Shown here: positions 8,032 to 17,200 of the stretch, piece after piece
How the letters are laid out: each line of letters opens with the position of its first letter
Numbering within the stretch: the stretch's first letter is position 1
Notes under the pieces: generated by a model
What the model was told of the DNA's origin: nothing
Databases searched by the model: none
The model's input: the letters and a program-made list of their open reading frames with translations, nothing else
Made by a program: the position numbers and the translations under genes
NCBI GenBank assembly: GCA_028281765.1
Contig: JANQJF010000039.1
Location: 124,001-188,000 of the forward strand
Direction of reading: 5' to 3'
DNA from: Planctomycetota bacterium
Lineage (GTDB): Bacteria; Planctomycetota; UBA1135; UBA2386
DNA: 64,000 bases

Positions 8032-8958
8032 GTGGTTTCCAAGAGACCTGTGCCCAGCAGGTACGTTTCGGTGACGCCAGTCGCTGTGAATCTTTCGAAC
8101 TCCGATCTCGACAGCGCGGATCGCTTCATGCGACTCGCGCGCGACCACTACGAGAACTTTCCGGTTGGCTCGTTCCTGATCCCGCGCGCGCAGCGAACGC
8201 ACATCCATCGGATCTACGCGTTTGCGCGGACCGCCGACGACATCGCCGACGAGATGCAGGATGCGGTCGAGTTGGCGGCCTACCGCGCGTCGTTTCTCGC
8301 GCACGTCGATAGCTCGCCCGAAATCCGGCTCGAGCTGTTCACGGATCTGAGCCGGACGATCGAAGAGCTCGACTTGCCCGTATCGCTCTTCACCGACCTG
8401 CTCGACGCGTTCGCGCAGGATCTCGACGTCGCGCGGTATCCCGACGACGGGTCGTTGTTCGGCTACTGTCGCAAGTCGGCGGATCCGGTGGGGCGGCTCG
8501 TCCTGCGGGTGTTCGGCCATCGGGACGACGAACTCGACGCGTGGTCCGACTCGATCTGCACCGGACTGCAGCTGCTCAATCACCTGCAGGACATCCGCAG
8601 TGATCTCGAGGAACGGGACCGGATCTACTTCCCGACCTGCGATCTCGAGAAGTTCGGGGTCACCGAAGACGAACTCCGCGCGGACTCCGCGAGCCCGAAC
8701 GTGCGGGATCTCGTCCGATACTGGACCGACCGCACCGCGGGCCTGCTCGCCGCGGGCTGGCCGCTGATGGCCCGCGTGCGCGGCCGTCTACGGCTCGAGC
8801 TGCGCGCGATCGTCGGCGGGGCGGCGGCGTGCGTGCGGGCGATCCGCGCGGCGGACCACGACGTGCTCTCGGGCAAGCGCCGTATCGGCAAGGCGACCAA
8901 GGTCGGCGTGCTCGCGCGCGCGGTGTTCTCGTCGCGCATGCCACGGGGGCTCGCATGA
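8032..8958 (+). CDS. hpnC: Squalene/phytoene synthase-family protein HpnC
   Basis: Trans-isoprenyl diphosphate synthase family, 308 residues or fewer. In the HpnCDE route HpnC converts presqualene diphosphate to hydroxysqualene. Motifs: HYENFPVGSFLIP, the first Asp-rich motif RTADDIADE, and the second, LQDIRSDLEERDRIYFP. The N-terminus is uncertain: the first ATG gives an unconserved leader, and GTG codons 13 and 18 codons later are plausible. The stop overlaps the hpnD ATG (ATGA). It is divergent from the DUF669-like gene, with about 20 bp between the annotated starts, so its promoter may overlap that gene or a later start is used. Confidence 0.9.
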   Translation: MVSKRPVPSRYVSVTPVAVNLSNSDLDSADRFMRLARDHYENFPVGSFLIPRAQRTHIHRIYAFARTADDIADEMQDAVELAAYRASFLAHVDSSPEIRLELFTDLSRTIEELDLPVSLFTDLLDAFAQDLDVARYPDDGSLFGYCRKSADPVGRLVLRVFGHRDDELDAWSDSICTGLQLLNHLQDIRSDLEERDRIYFPTCDLEKFGVTEDELRADSASPNVRDLVRYWTDRTAGLLAAGWPLMARVRGRLRLELRAIVGGAAACVRAIRAADHDVLSGKRRIGKATKVGVLARAVFSSRMPRGLA

Positions 8959-9839
8959 CCGCCGACGGCACCGAAGCGCTCTCGCCGGCGGAGATCACCA
9001 AGCAGGCCGGGTCGAACTTCTCGCTGTCGTTCGCGTTCTTGCAGGCGAAGCGTCGGCGCGGAATCTCGACGATCTACGCGTTCTGCCGCGCGGCGGACGA
9101 CGCGGTCGACGAGGCCGATACGCCCGAGGAGGGCCGCGAGCGGCTCGAGTACTGGCGCCGAGAACTCGAGTGCGCGTACGGCGCTGGCGAACCCCAGAGC
9201 GAGCTCGGCCTCGCGCTGCGTGAAACGGTGCGCGAGTTCGGCGTGCCGAGTGAGCATCTTCGGGCGCTCTGCGACGGCTGCGAGATGGACCTCGAGCCGC
9301 GCAGCTATCCCGATCTCGAGAGTCTCGAGGGTTACTGCGGGCGCGTCGCGTCGGCCGTCGGCCTCGCGTGCCTCGCGGTGTTCGGCGTCGACGAAGCGGC
9401 GGGCGGGCGCTACGCCGAGCGGCTCGGTCAGGCGCTTCAGCTCACGAACATCCTGCGCGATCTGCGGGGGGATGCCGAGATCGGTCGCTGCTACGTCCCC
9501 GAGGACTATCTGCGTGACGCCGGCGTCGAGAAGGCGTGGCTCGATGGCACCGGCCCCACCGAAGCGTACGCGGATAGCGGACCGATCGATCGCCTCGTCG
9601 AGCGACTCGTCGTCGTCGCGCGCACGCGCTTCGACGAAGCGCGCGCCGCGATGCCCGGGGACGGCAAGCTGCGCCGCCGACTGATCGCCGCGGAGATCAT
9701 GGGTGCGGTTTACGCGCACCTGCTCGATCGCGTTGCCGCGCGGCGTGGCCACATCGATTCGCCTGGCCGCCTCCGCATCTCGAAGCCGCGCAAGCTCGCG
9801 CTCGCGTTCCGCACGTGGTTGCGGGGACGTCGGCCGTGA
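8955..9839 (+). CDS. hpnD: Presqualene diphosphate synthase HpnD
   Basis: 294 residues. Condenses two farnesyl diphosphates to presqualene diphosphate, the first step to squalene. Motifs: SNFSLSFAFLQAKRRRGI, the first Asp-rich motif FCRAADDAVDE, YCGRVASAVG, and the second, LTNILRDLRGDAEIGRCYVP. The ATG is chosen because it overlaps the hpnC stop (ATGA) and matches family N-termini; the frame stays open upstream but that part is not conserved. Its own stop overlaps the hpnE GTG (GTGA). Confidence 0.92.
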   Translation: MTADGTEALSPAEITKQAGSNFSLSFAFLQAKRRRGISTIYAFCRAADDAVDEADTPEEGRERLEYWRRELECAYGAGEPQSELGLALRETVREFGVPSEHLRALCDGCEMDLEPRSYPDLESLEGYCGRVASAVGLACLAVFGVDEAAGGRYAERLGQALQLTNILRDLRGDAEIGRCYVPEDYLRDAGVEKAWLDGTGPTEAYADSGPIDRLVERLVVVARTRFDEARAAMPGDGKLRRRLIAAEIMGAVYAHLLDRVAARRGHIDSPGRLRISKPRKLALAFRTWLRGRRP

Positions 9840-11134
9840 GCCGGGCGCTGGTGCTCGGCGGCGGCGTCGCGGGAATCTGCGCGGCGTTCGCCCTGCGCGA
9901 CCGTGGTCACGATGTCGAGCTGTGGGAGTCGCGGGGCTGGCTCGGTGGGCGCGCGTTTTCGCTTCCGGAGAAGCCGGGGTTCGCGTCACGCATCGACAAC
10001 GGGCCGCACGTGATGCTCGGCTGCTACGAGCACATGCGGCGGCTGCTGCGTCGGGTCGGGACCGAGGGCGACTTCGAGCAGCCGCGCGCGCTCGAACTGT
10101 CGTTTGCACATGCGGACGGCGCGGCGACCGTGCTGCGACTGCCGAGCTGGATCCCGGTGCCGCTGTCGTTGCCGTGGTCGCTGTTGCGATTCTCCGGGAT
10201 GTCGTTCGGCGCGCGTCTGCGCGCGCTGCGCGGCATGTCGAGCGTGCTGTGGGCGACGCCCGTTGAGTGGACGCTCGCGCGGTGGATCGAGAAGCGGGGA
10301 CAGCGCGGCGGGCCCCGGTCGTTTTTCTGGGATCCGTTGTGCCGCGCGATCATGAACGCCGAAGCGGAGCACGTGTCCGCAAGGCTGTTCGCGAGAACAC
10401 TGTGGCAGGCGTTCTCGGGCGGCGCGGCGCGCGCCGCGATCTGGGTGCCGAAGCGTTCGTGGTCGGAGCTCATCGGAGAGCCGTCGGAGCGCGTGCTCGC
10501 GGACGAGGGAGTCCAAGTGCACACCGGCCGGCGCGTCGACAGTCTGGAGATGCGTGAGGGTCGAGTCGTAGCCGTGCGTTCGGCCGATGACCGGTGCTTC
10601 GACGCGAGTGATGCGATCGTGGTCTCTGCGCTGCCGTGGTTGGCGTTGCATCGGCTCGTCGGCGACGACTCTCCCGAGGCTGCGAAGAGAGCGAACGCGT
10701 CACCGATCGTGTCGGTCTACTGCGCGCTCGAAGACGTGGAGGGCCTGCCGTCCGAGCGCGTCGTCAGCCTCGTCGATGGCGACCCGTTCCACTTCTTCTG
10801 CCGGCGGTCCGGGGCGAGTGCCGGCGAGTTCGCGCTCTTGTCGGGCGGCAACCGTGCGCTCGACGGCGTCGCGACCGACGAGATCGAACGGTTGGCCGAA
10901 GAGCAGCTGCGCCGCTACTTCCCGCGCGCGCGCTGGAGCGGGGGAGCGATGCGCGTCGTCAAAGAGGCGCAGGCGACGTTCGTCGCGTCGCCGGATCTCG
11001 AGTCCGTCCGCTCGACCGCGACCACGCAGTCGATCGCGAACCTTCGCGTCTGCGGCGACTGGACGAACGCGCGACTCCCCGCGACGCTCGAGGGCGCCGC
11101 GGAGTCCGGATGGGCGTGCGGGACCGCGTCATGA
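9836..11134 (+). CDS. hpnE: Hydroxysqualene dehydroxylase HpnE (FAD-dependent)
   Basis: 432 residues of the phytoene-desaturase-like FAD amine-oxidoreductase fold. Reduces hydroxysqualene to squalene in the HpnCDE pathway. The N-terminal Rossmann motif is LVLGGGVAGICAAFALRDRG, followed by LWESRGWLGGRAFS and IDNGPHVMLGCYEHMRRLL. The C-terminal FAD segment LRVCGDWTNARLPATLEGA closes the fold. The GTG that overlaps the hpnD stop puts the Rossmann strand right at the N-terminus, as expected. Overlaps the GNAT gene by ATGA. Squalene-hopene cyclase is not in this window. Confidence 0.92.
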   Translation: MSRALVLGGGVAGICAAFALRDRGHDVELWESRGWLGGRAFSLPEKPGFASRIDNGPHVMLGCYEHMRRLLRRVGTEGDFEQPRALELSFAHADGAATVLRLPSWIPVPLSLPWSLLRFSGMSFGARLRALRGMSSVLWATPVEWTLARWIEKRGQRGGPRSFFWDPLCRAIMNAEAEHVSARLFARTLWQAFSGGAARAAIWVPKRSWSELIGEPSERVLADEGVQVHTGRRVDSLEMREGRVVAVRSADDRCFDASDAIVVSALPWLALHRLVGDDSPEAAKRANASPIVSVYCALEDVEGLPSERVVSLVDGDPFHFFCRRSGASAGEFALLSGGNRALDGVATDEIERLAEEQLRRYFPRARWSGGAMRVVKEAQATFVASPDLESVRSTATTQSIANLRVCGDWTNARLPATLEGAAESGWACGTAS

Positions 11135-11601
11135 GCACGGACCCGATCACGCTGCGCGACGTCACCGAGGACGACTTCGACGTGCTGTTCGAGCACCAGC
11201 GCGATCCCGACGCCGCCTATATGGCCGCGTACACGCCGCGAGACCGCGAAGAGTTCGATGCGCACACGCGGGGGCTGCTGGCCCGTTCCGACGTGATCAA
11301 GCAGGTCATCCTGTGCGGCGACGAGGTCGTCGGGAGCATCGGTTGCTACCTTCGTGGCGAACGGCGACTGATCGGCTACTGGATCGATCGCGAGTTCTGG
11401 GGCAAGGGCATCGCGACGCGCGCCTTGCAGGCGATGTTGGAACGCGTGTCCGACCGGCCACTGCACGCGTTCGTCGCGGTGCGCAACGCGGCGTCGGTGC
11501 GCGTTCTCGAGAAGTGTGGTTTCGTGCGCGAGGCCGAGTGCCGTTCGCCGACCCAGGACCACTGGTACGAAGTCGACGAGTATCTCTACGTGCTCATGTG
11601 A
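11131..11601 (+). CDS. GNAT-family N-acetyltransferase
   Basis: 156 residues, RimJ/RimL-like GNAT fold: ITLRDVTEDDFDVLFEHQRD at the N-terminus, acetyl-CoA-binding motif A around YWIDREFWGKGIATRAL, and VRNAASVRVLEKCGFV for motif B. It transfers acetyl from acetyl-CoA to an unknown amine. Its ATG overlaps the hpnE stop (ATGA), so it is the fourth gene of the squalene operon. Whether it modifies a hopanoid or is only cotranscribed cannot be told. The next gene starts after 39 bp with its own putative -10 box. Confidence 0.88.
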   Translation: MSTDPITLRDVTEDDFDVLFEHQRDPDAAYMAAYTPRDREEFDAHTRGLLARSDVIKQVILCGDEVVGSIGCYLRGERRLIGYWIDREFWGKGIATRALQAMLERVSDRPLHAFVAVRNAASVRVLEKCGFVREAECRSPTQDHWYEVDEYLYVLM

Positions 11602-11628
11602 GGATCGGACGACGTTCGCGCGACGCCG

Positions 11629-11634
11629 TATGAT
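11629..11634 (+). promoter_or_regulatory. Putative -10 box of the Kelch gene (leaderless)
   Basis: TATGAT followed by CCCGAG and the ATG, a 6-nt gap with no ribosome-binding site. The initiating nucleotide would fall at the start codon. No convincing -35 was found at 16-18 nt upstream. Confidence 0.5.
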
Positions 11635-11640
11635 CCCGAG

Positions 11641-13857
11641 ATGCGCCGCGCACTCATCGCCGCCACGATTCTGGGTGTCTCGAGTTCTGTGGTCGCACAG
11701 GTGTCGTGGCAGGAGATCGGCTCGCACAGCATCGCGCGAGTGAATGCTCCGCTCGTGACGGACGGTGGAGGCAACGTTTGGTCCTTCGGTGGCGGACACT
11801 ACGGGATGGACTTCAGCGACGGCACGCGCCTTCTCGCGGGGGAGACCTGGATCGAGGTGCCGACACCGACCGTGCCGCCGGCGCGCAATCTTCACGGCAT
11901 GGTCTTCGACGTCGCACGGAATCGCATCGTGATGTTCGGTGGAGTCGGCCCGGCGGGTTTGCTCAGCGACACCTGGGAGTTCGACGGGGCCGACTGGACC
12001 CAGGTGGCGAGCACCTGGCCGCAGCCCCGACTCGGGGTGGCGATGGCCTACGACCCGCTGCGTGCAAAGACGGTTCTGTACGGCGGCGAGTCGTTCAGTC
12101 CGGGGTCTCCGCTCGGCGACACTTGGGAGTGGGACGGCGTCGCTTGGACGCTGCGAACCATCCCGACGTCGCCTGGCGCGCGGGCAGGGGCCGTCGCGGT
12201 CTACCACGCTGGCCTCGGGCAGGTGGTTCTCTACGGCGGCTACAATTCGCCGTTCCCGGGAGGCCCGCCGGACGTCTGGGGCTTCGACGGTTTCGCTTGG
12301 TCGATCGTCGCGCCGCCGTTGCAGGGGCACGAAGAACACGCGATGGCGTACGACCCGGTCGCGGACGCGTTGCACGTCATCGGTGGACTCGGCGTTTGGA
12401 AAGACCATCACGTGCTGCAGTCGGGAACCTGGACCCAACTCCCCGCGATGGAGTACGGGCTCGTCGACGCCGCGGCGACGTACGTCAGTTTGACCGAGGG
12501 CATCGTCGTCACCGGGAGCCTCGGCGCGGCGCCGTCGACGCGTCGCTACGCGGGGGGGGCGTGGAGTTGCGTGCCGAGCAATTGGCCGACGCCACGCGAG
12601 CGTACGGCGATGACGACGGACACGGCGCGCGGCAGAGTGGTGCTGGTCGGTGGATCCCGCAGCGTGGACCTCTTGAACGACACCTGGGAGTGGGACGGCG
12701 TGATGTGGTCGCAGCGAGCGATCGGTGCGGGCCCGACCCCACGGCAGCTGCATTCGTTCGCGTTTCACGAGGCGAGCGGGAAGTCGGTGCTGTACGGCGG
12801 GCTCGATGCGCCGTTCGGCTCGTGGACCTCGGACACCTGGACCTCGGACACCTGGACCTGGGACGGCACCGTGTGGGACGACGTGGCTCCGCCGGTCGAG
12901 CCCCCGGCCGTGCAGTCTCCGGCGCTCGCGGACGATCCGGTGCGCGGCAAGCTGGTCGCGTTCGGGGGGTACGATGGGAACAGCTGTCGCGACGAGACGT
13001 GGGAGTGGGACGGGGTCGCCTGGTCGCAGGTCGTAACCGCGGTCTCGCCCTCGCCGCGATACGGATGCTCGGCTGCCTTCGACCCGACGCGTGGTGGCGT
13101 CGTGCTGTTCGGCGGGGGGCCGTGCGGCGGCGGCGTGCTCGGCGACACGTGGTTGTTCGACGGCTTCAGCTGGACGCAGCTCGCCGTGACGCCGCCGTCG
13201 ACATCGCTACCGCAGCCTGAGCTGGTCTGGGATCCCGTGCGAGAACGTCTCGTCGTGCACAGCACCGAGTCGCTCGTGCCGTTCGAACTCTCGACGTGGG
13301 AGCTGGTCGGTTCTGCTTGGGTGGAGCGCGCGAGTCCGGAGTTTGCGAGTGGCAAGCTCGCGTTCGATCCGGTCACGAAACGCGTGCTCGCGTTCGGGCA
13401 CTCGCTGACGGGCGCGATGCTGTGGTCGTACGGCGCCGACGCGCCGGCCGACGTCGAACCGTTTGGCGCGGGCTGTCTCGGTAGCAACGGCCTCGCGCTC
13501 GCGACTGTGGCGACGAACCTGCCGTGGCTCGGCGGAAGCTTCCGCGCGGTTGTGGAGGGCGCGGCGCCCGGATCGATCCCGTTTCTGGTGTTCGGTGGAT
13601 CCGATCAGATGTGGAACGGCGTTCCGCTGCCGTTCGACTTCGGTCTGTTCGGCGCGACGGGTTGTATCGCGTGGAATGCGCTGCGCGTGCCGTTCAGCTT
13701 GCAAGGCATGCCGCCGGGCTACGAACTGTCGGTGCCCGGTCAGGTCTCGTTGGTCGGCAGCGAGTGGTTCGTCCAGGGCGTCGCGATCGACATCGCCGCG
13801 AACCCGTTTGGGATCGTCACTGGCAACGCGTTGCGCCTGACGGTCGGTGAGCGTTAG
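11641..13857 (+). CDS. Secreted Kelch-repeat protein with conserved C-terminal domain
   Basis: 738 residues, exported by the signal peptide MRRALIAATILGVSSSVVAQ. Residues about 40-590 form repeats of about 50 residues with the pattern VLYGG ... DTWEWDG ... W, a Kelch-type beta propeller; enough copies are present for one or two propellers. The last 130 residues begin FGAGCLGSNG and hold NGVPLPFDFGLFGATGC, the C-terminal domain shared by several exported proteins in this window. A perfect 15-bp tandem duplication gives WTSDTWTSDTW in the middle. Function unknown; Kelch propellers bind proteins or sugars. Its stop is 2 nt from that of the convergent gene. Confidence 0.85.
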   Translation: MRRALIAATILGVSSSVVAQVSWQEIGSHSIARVNAPLVTDGGGNVWSFGGGHYGMDFSDGTRLLAGETWIEVPTPTVPPARNLHGMVFDVARNRIVMFGGVGPAGLLSDTWEFDGADWTQVASTWPQPRLGVAMAYDPLRAKTVLYGGESFSPGSPLGDTWEWDGVAWTLRTIPTSPGARAGAVAVYHAGLGQVVLYGGYNSPFPGGPPDVWGFDGFAWSIVAPPLQGHEEHAMAYDPVADALHVIGGLGVWKDHHVLQSGTWTQLPAMEYGLVDAAATYVSLTEGIVVTGSLGAAPSTRRYAGGAWSCVPSNWPTPRERTAMTTDTARGRVVLVGGSRSVDLLNDTWEWDGVMWSQRAIGAGPTPRQLHSFAFHEASGKSVLYGGLDAPFGSWTSDTWTSDTWTWDGTVWDDVAPPVEPPAVQSPALADDPVRGKLVAFGGYDGNSCRDETWEWDGVAWSQVVTAVSPSPRYGCSAAFDPTRGGVVLFGGGPCGGGVLGDTWLFDGFSWTQLAVTPPSTSLPQPELVWDPVRERLVVHSTESLVPFELSTWELVGSAWVERASPEFASGKLAFDPVTKRVLAFGHSLTGAMLWSYGADAPADVEPFGAGCLGSNGLALATVATNLPWLGGSFRAVVEGAAPGSIPFLVFGGSDQMWNGVPLPFDFGLFGATGCIAWNALRVPFSLQGMPPGYELSVPGQVSLVGSEWFVQGVAIDIAANPFGIVTGNALRLTVGER
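12823..12852 (+). repeat. 15-bp tandem duplication inside the Kelch gene
   Basis: TGGACCTCGGACACC occurs twice head to tail and is followed by the partial copy TGGACCTGGGAC. It stays in frame and adds five residues (WTSDT) to one Kelch loop, probably a recent slippage event. Confidence 0.9.
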
Positions 13858-13859
13858 CG

Positions 13860-14750
13860 CTAGGGCGCGACGTTCACCATGATGGCGTTGCTCGTGCGCA
13901 CCTCGTTGAAGGCGCCGAGCATCAGCTCGATGTACTGCACTCGATACGTCCCGCTTGTGCCGATCGGAATCGTGAGCTCCGCCGTGCCGTTCGAAGGAAA
14001 CAGCGGAGCGACCGCGAGAATGTCGGTGTAGAGAGGACACAGAAACGGCCACGCTGGACCCGGAGAAGTGCCTACGACGACGGCGCCGGCATCGCCGAAT
14101 GCCGCATCGAGCCACAACTTCAGGTCGCGAGATCCGTCGAGCCGAGTCGGCATCGCCGCGGACATCTGGGGGCCACACCCGATCGCGATGTGCTGGAAGG
14201 TCGGTGACGGCTGCGCGAAGAACTCGACGCTCGCGGTGTGCAGACACGTGGCGCCCCCGAAGTTCGTCGTGCTCGCATCGAGTCGCACCGGGATGCGGGC
14301 GCTCGTCAGTACCACGGGCACGTCGACCGGCGTGGCCGTTCCCGACGCGATCTCCGGGGAACCGTCGTCACCGACATCGAAGAAGGACGGGGCCTGTGAG
14401 CACACCGGCGCGAGCGATCCACGGATGACACCGCTCATCGGCCAGGGCGCCTCGTATTCGATCAGGACGTCTGCCTGCGCGTGAGACCACCAGCCACTGC
14501 CGGGAGGTCCCGGTGGACTCAACGCGCTCACGGTTGCGGTTACCCGGAGTTCGTGGACGTTGAAGTTCACCGACCCGACCGTCTCGACCTGATGCAGCAT
14601 CGGACCGACGAGGGAGAACGTCGAACTCTGCACCGGGCCGGCGCCCTGCCAGAGGATCCGTGATTCGCCGCTGACGTCGACAGACGGCGACTGCGCGATC
14701 GCGGCAGACGCCACGGCGCAAACGGCTCCGAGGCGGAGGGGCAGATTCAT
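13860..14750 (-). CDS. Secreted protein, unknown function
   Basis: 296 residues. The chosen ATG gives a signal peptide (MNLPLRLGAVCAVASAAIAQ); starting further upstream would add 32 unconserved residues and bury it. A TATTCT box lies 6 nt before this ATG, which supports the choice. The body is beta-rich with few charged residues. The C-terminus (FPSNGTAELTIPIGTSGTY, then VQYIELML) faintly resembles the shared C-terminal domain of neighbouring exported proteins but lacks its FGxGC opening. No catalytic motif seen. Confidence 0.75.
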   Translation of the reverse strand: MNLPLRLGAVCAVASAAIAQSPSVDVSGESRILWQGAGPVQSSTFSLVGPMLHQVETVGSVNFNVHELRVTATVSALSPPGPPGSGWWSHAQADVLIEYEAPWPMSGVIRGSLAPVCSQAPSFFDVGDDGSPEIASGTATPVDVPVVLTSARIPVRLDASTTNFGGATCLHTASVEFFAQPSPTFQHIAIGCGPQMSAAMPTRLDGSRDLKLWLDAAFGDAGAVVVGTSPGPAWPFLCPLYTDILAVAPLFPSNGTAELTIPIGTSGTYRVQYIELMLGAFNEVRTSNAIMVNVAP

Positions 14751-14756
14751 CGCTGC

Positions 14757-14762
14757 AGAATA
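14757..14762 (-). promoter_or_regulatory. Putative -10 box of the secreted 296-residue protein gene
   Basis: TATTCT on the minus strand, then GCAGCG, then ATG: again a 6-nt gap and no ribosome-binding site. It lies in the 89-bp divergent region, whose other gene has a normal GAGGAA site instead. Confidence 0.45.
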
Positions 14763-14839
14763 CCGAATTCCGGTCACACAGGGCGGCGGCCTGCGGCTGT
14801 CGGAGTCAGTCCCCGATTCCACCGACGAGGAACCCCTAC

Positions 14840-17200
14840 ATGACACCGTCCCGCCTGCTCGCCCTGTCCCTGCTACTCACCGCCCCGCTGCTGGCTCAGG
14901 TCCCCGCGCGCCAGCTGAACGGCGCCGGCTGGGGCCCGTTCCAGAACATCACGAACATCACCGTCAACGGCGCCCGCAACCCGCAGCTCACTCTCAAGAA
15001 GGACCGTGGCTGCAAGCAGATCCGGCTCGCGGTCACCGGAACGCTGCGCACCGGGATGTCCGGCGACAAGCAGCTGAGTGCGGTTGGTCCGGGTGCTTTG
15101 AGTCCGGCGAAGTTCAAGGTGACCTACAACTCGTCCCAGCTCCCCGCGGGAGCGACCGGAACCCTCGAGTACACGTCCTCCGTCGAGTGCCTGGACAACT
15201 GCACCATCGTCTGGTGCACCGGTCCGGGCGCGACGTCGCTGCGATTCATCCGGCCGGGCCAACCCGTCGTGAATCTGCCGGTGACGCAGGACGTCTCCGG
15301 CCAGTCGACTCTCGGCGGGAAGAAGACCGACGTCGACTTCCGCGACGAGAACGGCGACCGGTTGCGCTACCGGGAGCAGAACGTGAACGGCACGTGGCCG
15401 CCGGCGTTCAGCAACTTCCAGATCGATATCTCGTGCAGCATCGCGCACCAACCGGTCATCACGATCGAGAAGGAACTCGACGAGACGACGTCGAACAACG
15501 GTCAGCTCGGCGTCGCGTGCAGTCTCGAGGAGATCCACGTCAGCGCCCGCGGCACGAACGCCACGCCGCCGCACTTGGTCTACGTGTTCGATCGTTCGAC
15601 CGCGTTGCTGCGCACGTATCAGCAGGATCCCACGATGTCGACGACTCCGTGGGGCTGGGACGACGGCGCGACCGACCACAACTGGGGGCCGGACCTGACG
15701 TTCTTCTGGGGTGGGCCCAACGGGATCTACCTCGCCGACGCGAACGGGCAGCCGAAGTCGACTTACCGCTCGGGTAACGGGATCGAAACCCTGCCGAGCA
15801 ACGTGATCGCCGGCCCGGCGCTCGCGACACTCGGTGTCTACCGAGGCGTCGCGTACGACCCGAACGGCAACGGCGGGGCGGGCACCTGGTGGACCGCGAA
15901 CTGGAACTCGGACCTGCTCGAGATCGACAGCTCCGGCACCGTCGTCGACGTGATCCCGTGGGACGGCATCTGGTCGATCTACGGCATCTATCGCGACCCG
16001 TTCACGGGTCACCTCTGGATCAACTCGTCGCCGAACCGCGGTCCGATCGTGGAGATCGACGGTCTCGGCAACCCGACCGGGCGCGAGATTCCCGGCGCGA
16101 TCGACATCCAGGGTGGCCTCGACGGTTTGCAGAGCGGCGGCACGATGAGCCGGACGATCGGCGGCAACGACCTCGTCGCGATTCGTCAGGGCGCGCCGGA
16201 CGTGCTCTTGTCCTACCGGCTGAGCCTCTCCGACGAGTTCAACTACACCGAGGCCGAAGACCTCTACGTCGGGGTCGACGGAGTCGCGGACTCGATCCTC
16301 GGCACGACGGTGCACGCGTTCCATCAGACGGCCGACATTCGACTCGGTCAGAACGCGGGTTCGGCGGGCGCGCTGCTGCTCGATCCCGCGGCGACCGCCG
16401 GTCTTCCCCAGATCTGGGCCGGATTGCTCGGTCCGACGTTCGAGTATCTCGAGTGGAGCCTGCACGTGCCGCTGCTTTCGCCGCAGACGATCTCGATCCC
16501 GTTCACACCAGGGACGCAGCTGCCGCTCGACAGTGCGGCGCTGTTCGGGCTGGGCATCCCACGCGTGTCGGCGCAGGCGATCGTGCTGTCGCCGGAGGTC
16601 CCTGGTCCGGGCCTGCCCGTCTACGCGACCAACTACACGACGATCGAGGTCGGTCACCCGAACGGCCCCGCGCGTGGTGTCCAGGTCGATGCCTACGGCG
16701 CGAACTCCTACAACGCGGACACCTCGTTCGGCTTCTTCTGGATCAACAACCCGTCGCCGATTGCGATCACGCGCATGCGGATGACGTGCGATGGCGACAT
16801 GCTGTTCCACGTCGACGAGGTCGGGATGGGCGACCAGTTCAACGCCGGCGACGGGACCGCGTGTGCCGGGACGTATCGCAACGGCAGTCATTTCGCGGCC
16901 GGTCTCGACTTCTTCGCGCCGGGTCTGCATCCGATGGCGGCGTGCTCGAACGGAACGTCGAGCGGCTTCCGATCCATCGGTTTGAGCCACAGCGAGTTCA
17001 TCGAGTTCGACTTCGTCGGCGGACTGTTCGCGAACGGGACGGCGTTCGAATTCGACGTCGACACCGACTTCGGGCTCGGCATCAACGGCTCCTCGATGCG
17101 CGGCATGCGCTTCGACTTCTGGTGGGCCGACGGCGCGCAGAGCACGATGTTCCTCCAGCCCGACGCGGTTGACCCGAACTACGGGTTCGCCGTGCACTGA
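14840..17200 (+). CDS. Large secreted protein with propeller-like central region
   Basis: 786 residues with the signal peptide MTPSRLLALSLLLTAPLLAQ. GAGGAA lies 8 nt before the ATG. Residues about 20-210 form a Cys-containing beta-rich domain (CLDNCTIVWCTGPG). Residues about 240-460 repeat the pattern YVFDRSTALLRTY, GIYLADANGQ, LLEIDSSGTVVDVIPWDG, IVEIDGLGNPTG, as in NHL/SMP-30-like propellers. The C-terminal 180 residues are aromatic-rich (FGFFWINNPSPIAITRMRM, HVDEVGMGDQF). It does not end in the FGxGC domain of its neighbours. A hairpin directly follows the stop. No named family recognised. Confidence 0.75.
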   Translation: MTPSRLLALSLLLTAPLLAQVPARQLNGAGWGPFQNITNITVNGARNPQLTLKKDRGCKQIRLAVTGTLRTGMSGDKQLSAVGPGALSPAKFKVTYNSSQLPAGATGTLEYTSSVECLDNCTIVWCTGPGATSLRFIRPGQPVVNLPVTQDVSGQSTLGGKKTDVDFRDENGDRLRYREQNVNGTWPPAFSNFQIDISCSIAHQPVITIEKELDETTSNNGQLGVACSLEEIHVSARGTNATPPHLVYVFDRSTALLRTYQQDPTMSTTPWGWDDGATDHNWGPDLTFFWGGPNGIYLADANGQPKSTYRSGNGIETLPSNVIAGPALATLGVYRGVAYDPNGNGGAGTWWTANWNSDLLEIDSSGTVVDVIPWDGIWSIYGIYRDPFTGHLWINSSPNRGPIVEIDGLGNPTGREIPGAIDIQGGLDGLQSGGTMSRTIGGNDLVAIRQGAPDVLLSYRLSLSDEFNYTEAEDLYVGVDGVADSILGTTVHAFHQTADIRLGQNAGSAGALLLDPAATAGLPQIWAGLLGPTFEYLEWSLHVPLLSPQTISIPFTPGTQLPLDSAALFGLGIPRVSAQAIVLSPEVPGPGLPVYATNYTTIEVGHPNGPARGVQVDAYGANSYNADTSFGFFWINNPSPIAITRMRMTCDGDMLFHVDEVGMGDQFNAGDGTACAGTYRNGSHFAAGLDFFAPGLHPMAACSNGTSSGFRSIGLSHSEFIEFDFVGGLFANGTAFEFDVDTDFGLGINGSSMRGMRFDFWWADGAQSTMFLQPDAVDPNYGFAVH

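Noticed and set aside
10915-12768. Open frame of 617 codons on the minus strand
   Set aside because: It crosses the 3' end of hpnE, the GNAT gene and the Kelch gene, all of which are supported on the plus strand.
14873-17197. Open frame of 774 codons on the minus strand opposite the propeller-like gene
   Set aside because: Antisense shadow caused by high GC at third positions. Its product is Arg/Val/Asp-rich with no domain, while the plus-strand frame has a signal peptide and ribosome-binding site.
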